From: Limnephilus marmoratus | Taxonomy: Eukaryota; Arthropoda; Insecta; Trichoptera; Limnephilidae | Length of the DNA: 64,000 nucleotides | Reading direction: 5' to 3' | NCBI GenBank assembly: GCA_917880885.1 | Contig: OU862910.1 | Coordinates: forward strand, 16,194,710-16,258,709 | Shown here: positions 63,830-64,000 of the stretch, piece by piece | Layout: each line of letters starts with the position of its first letter | Position numbering within the stretch: position 1 is the first letter of the stretch | The notes under the pieces: model-generated | Told to the model about the DNA's origin: nothing | What the model saw: the letters and a program-made list of their open reading frames with translations, nothing else | Databases searched by the model: none | Translations under genes and position numbers: made by a program

Positions 63830-64000
63830 CTGATTCTAGAAACTAATTATTGAGATTGTTCTTTAGGATTTAGAATCAGGAAATGGTAGGTCATAAGGAT
63901 TATGGACACTTAGCTCTGTTTCTTGTTGACTGGATCGCTCTGGATTGTTCTTCGGTTTTTTGGCCGCTGGTTTTTTTTATATTTGGTGTTATTTTTTTAG
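63830..64000. other. No feature recognised
   Basis: Short AT-rich end of the window. Confidence 0.4.

Overview
The window looks like repeat-dense, AT-rich nuclear DNA from an insect. There is no bacterial gene organisation and no long uninterrupted host gene. Nearly every open frame belongs to a eukaryotic transposable element: Penelope-like elements (PLE), non-LTR retrotransposons (LINEs), a BEL/Pao LTR element, mariner, tRNA-derived SINEs and several TIR/foldback elements. The order is not fixed by the sequence. Frequent GTAGGTAC-type words and some repeat ends are reminiscent of Lepidoptera or Hemiptera, but this is an impression from memory.

Layout. 0-5 kb: a decayed LINE 3' end (minus), a SINE fragment, a candidate TATA box plus first coding exon near 2.6-2.76 kb, and a tRNA-derived SINE. 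5.4-9.2 kb: a PLE tail whose 3' UTR is split by a 3.5-kb foldback-type element with minisatellite TIRs and an exact 9-bp target duplication. 11.4 kb: a candidate exon. 11.7-14.2 kb: a possible hAT-like TIR element enclosing a TA-flanked TIR element, which carries a long (CCCATT)n array. 15.1 kb: a 9-bp minisatellite. 19.4-21.7 kb: a nearly intact PLE (minus). 22-28.7 kb: two full-length copies of a tRNA-headed SINE in opposite orientation, short LINE derivatives and LINE 3' ends. 28.8-30.7 kb: a mariner element broken by two LINE insertions, each with its own target duplication. 31.4-32.8 kb: a decayed LINE. 36.6 kb: a GC-rich candidate exon. 37.2-39.2 kb: a degenerate CAAAGCT-rich array split by another PLE family. 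41-43.6 kb: two PLE copies fused head to head, the plus copy ending in a well-formed hammerhead ribozyme motif. 46.5-51 kb: an interrupted SINE, two copies of an 86-bp foldback MITE and a larger foldback. 51.8 kb: a second hammerhead. 54.5-58.1 kb: an almost full-length LINE with endonuclease and RT. 58.4-63.3 kb: BEL/Pao remnants (candidate LTR, duplicated integrase tail, defective gag-protease).

How the parts relate. The 3.6-kb LINE appears to be the parent of seven short copies in the window. Five join its extreme 5' region to its last ~100 bp, and the breakpoints share a 12-bp direct repeat in the parent. The LINE 3' end has a long perfect hairpin. PLE copies supply hammerhead motifs in several states of decay. 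Three GC-rich segments on the plus strand with splice-like borders (2.69, 11.39 and 36.58 kb) could be exons of one host gene with very long introns. This is a hypothesis only.
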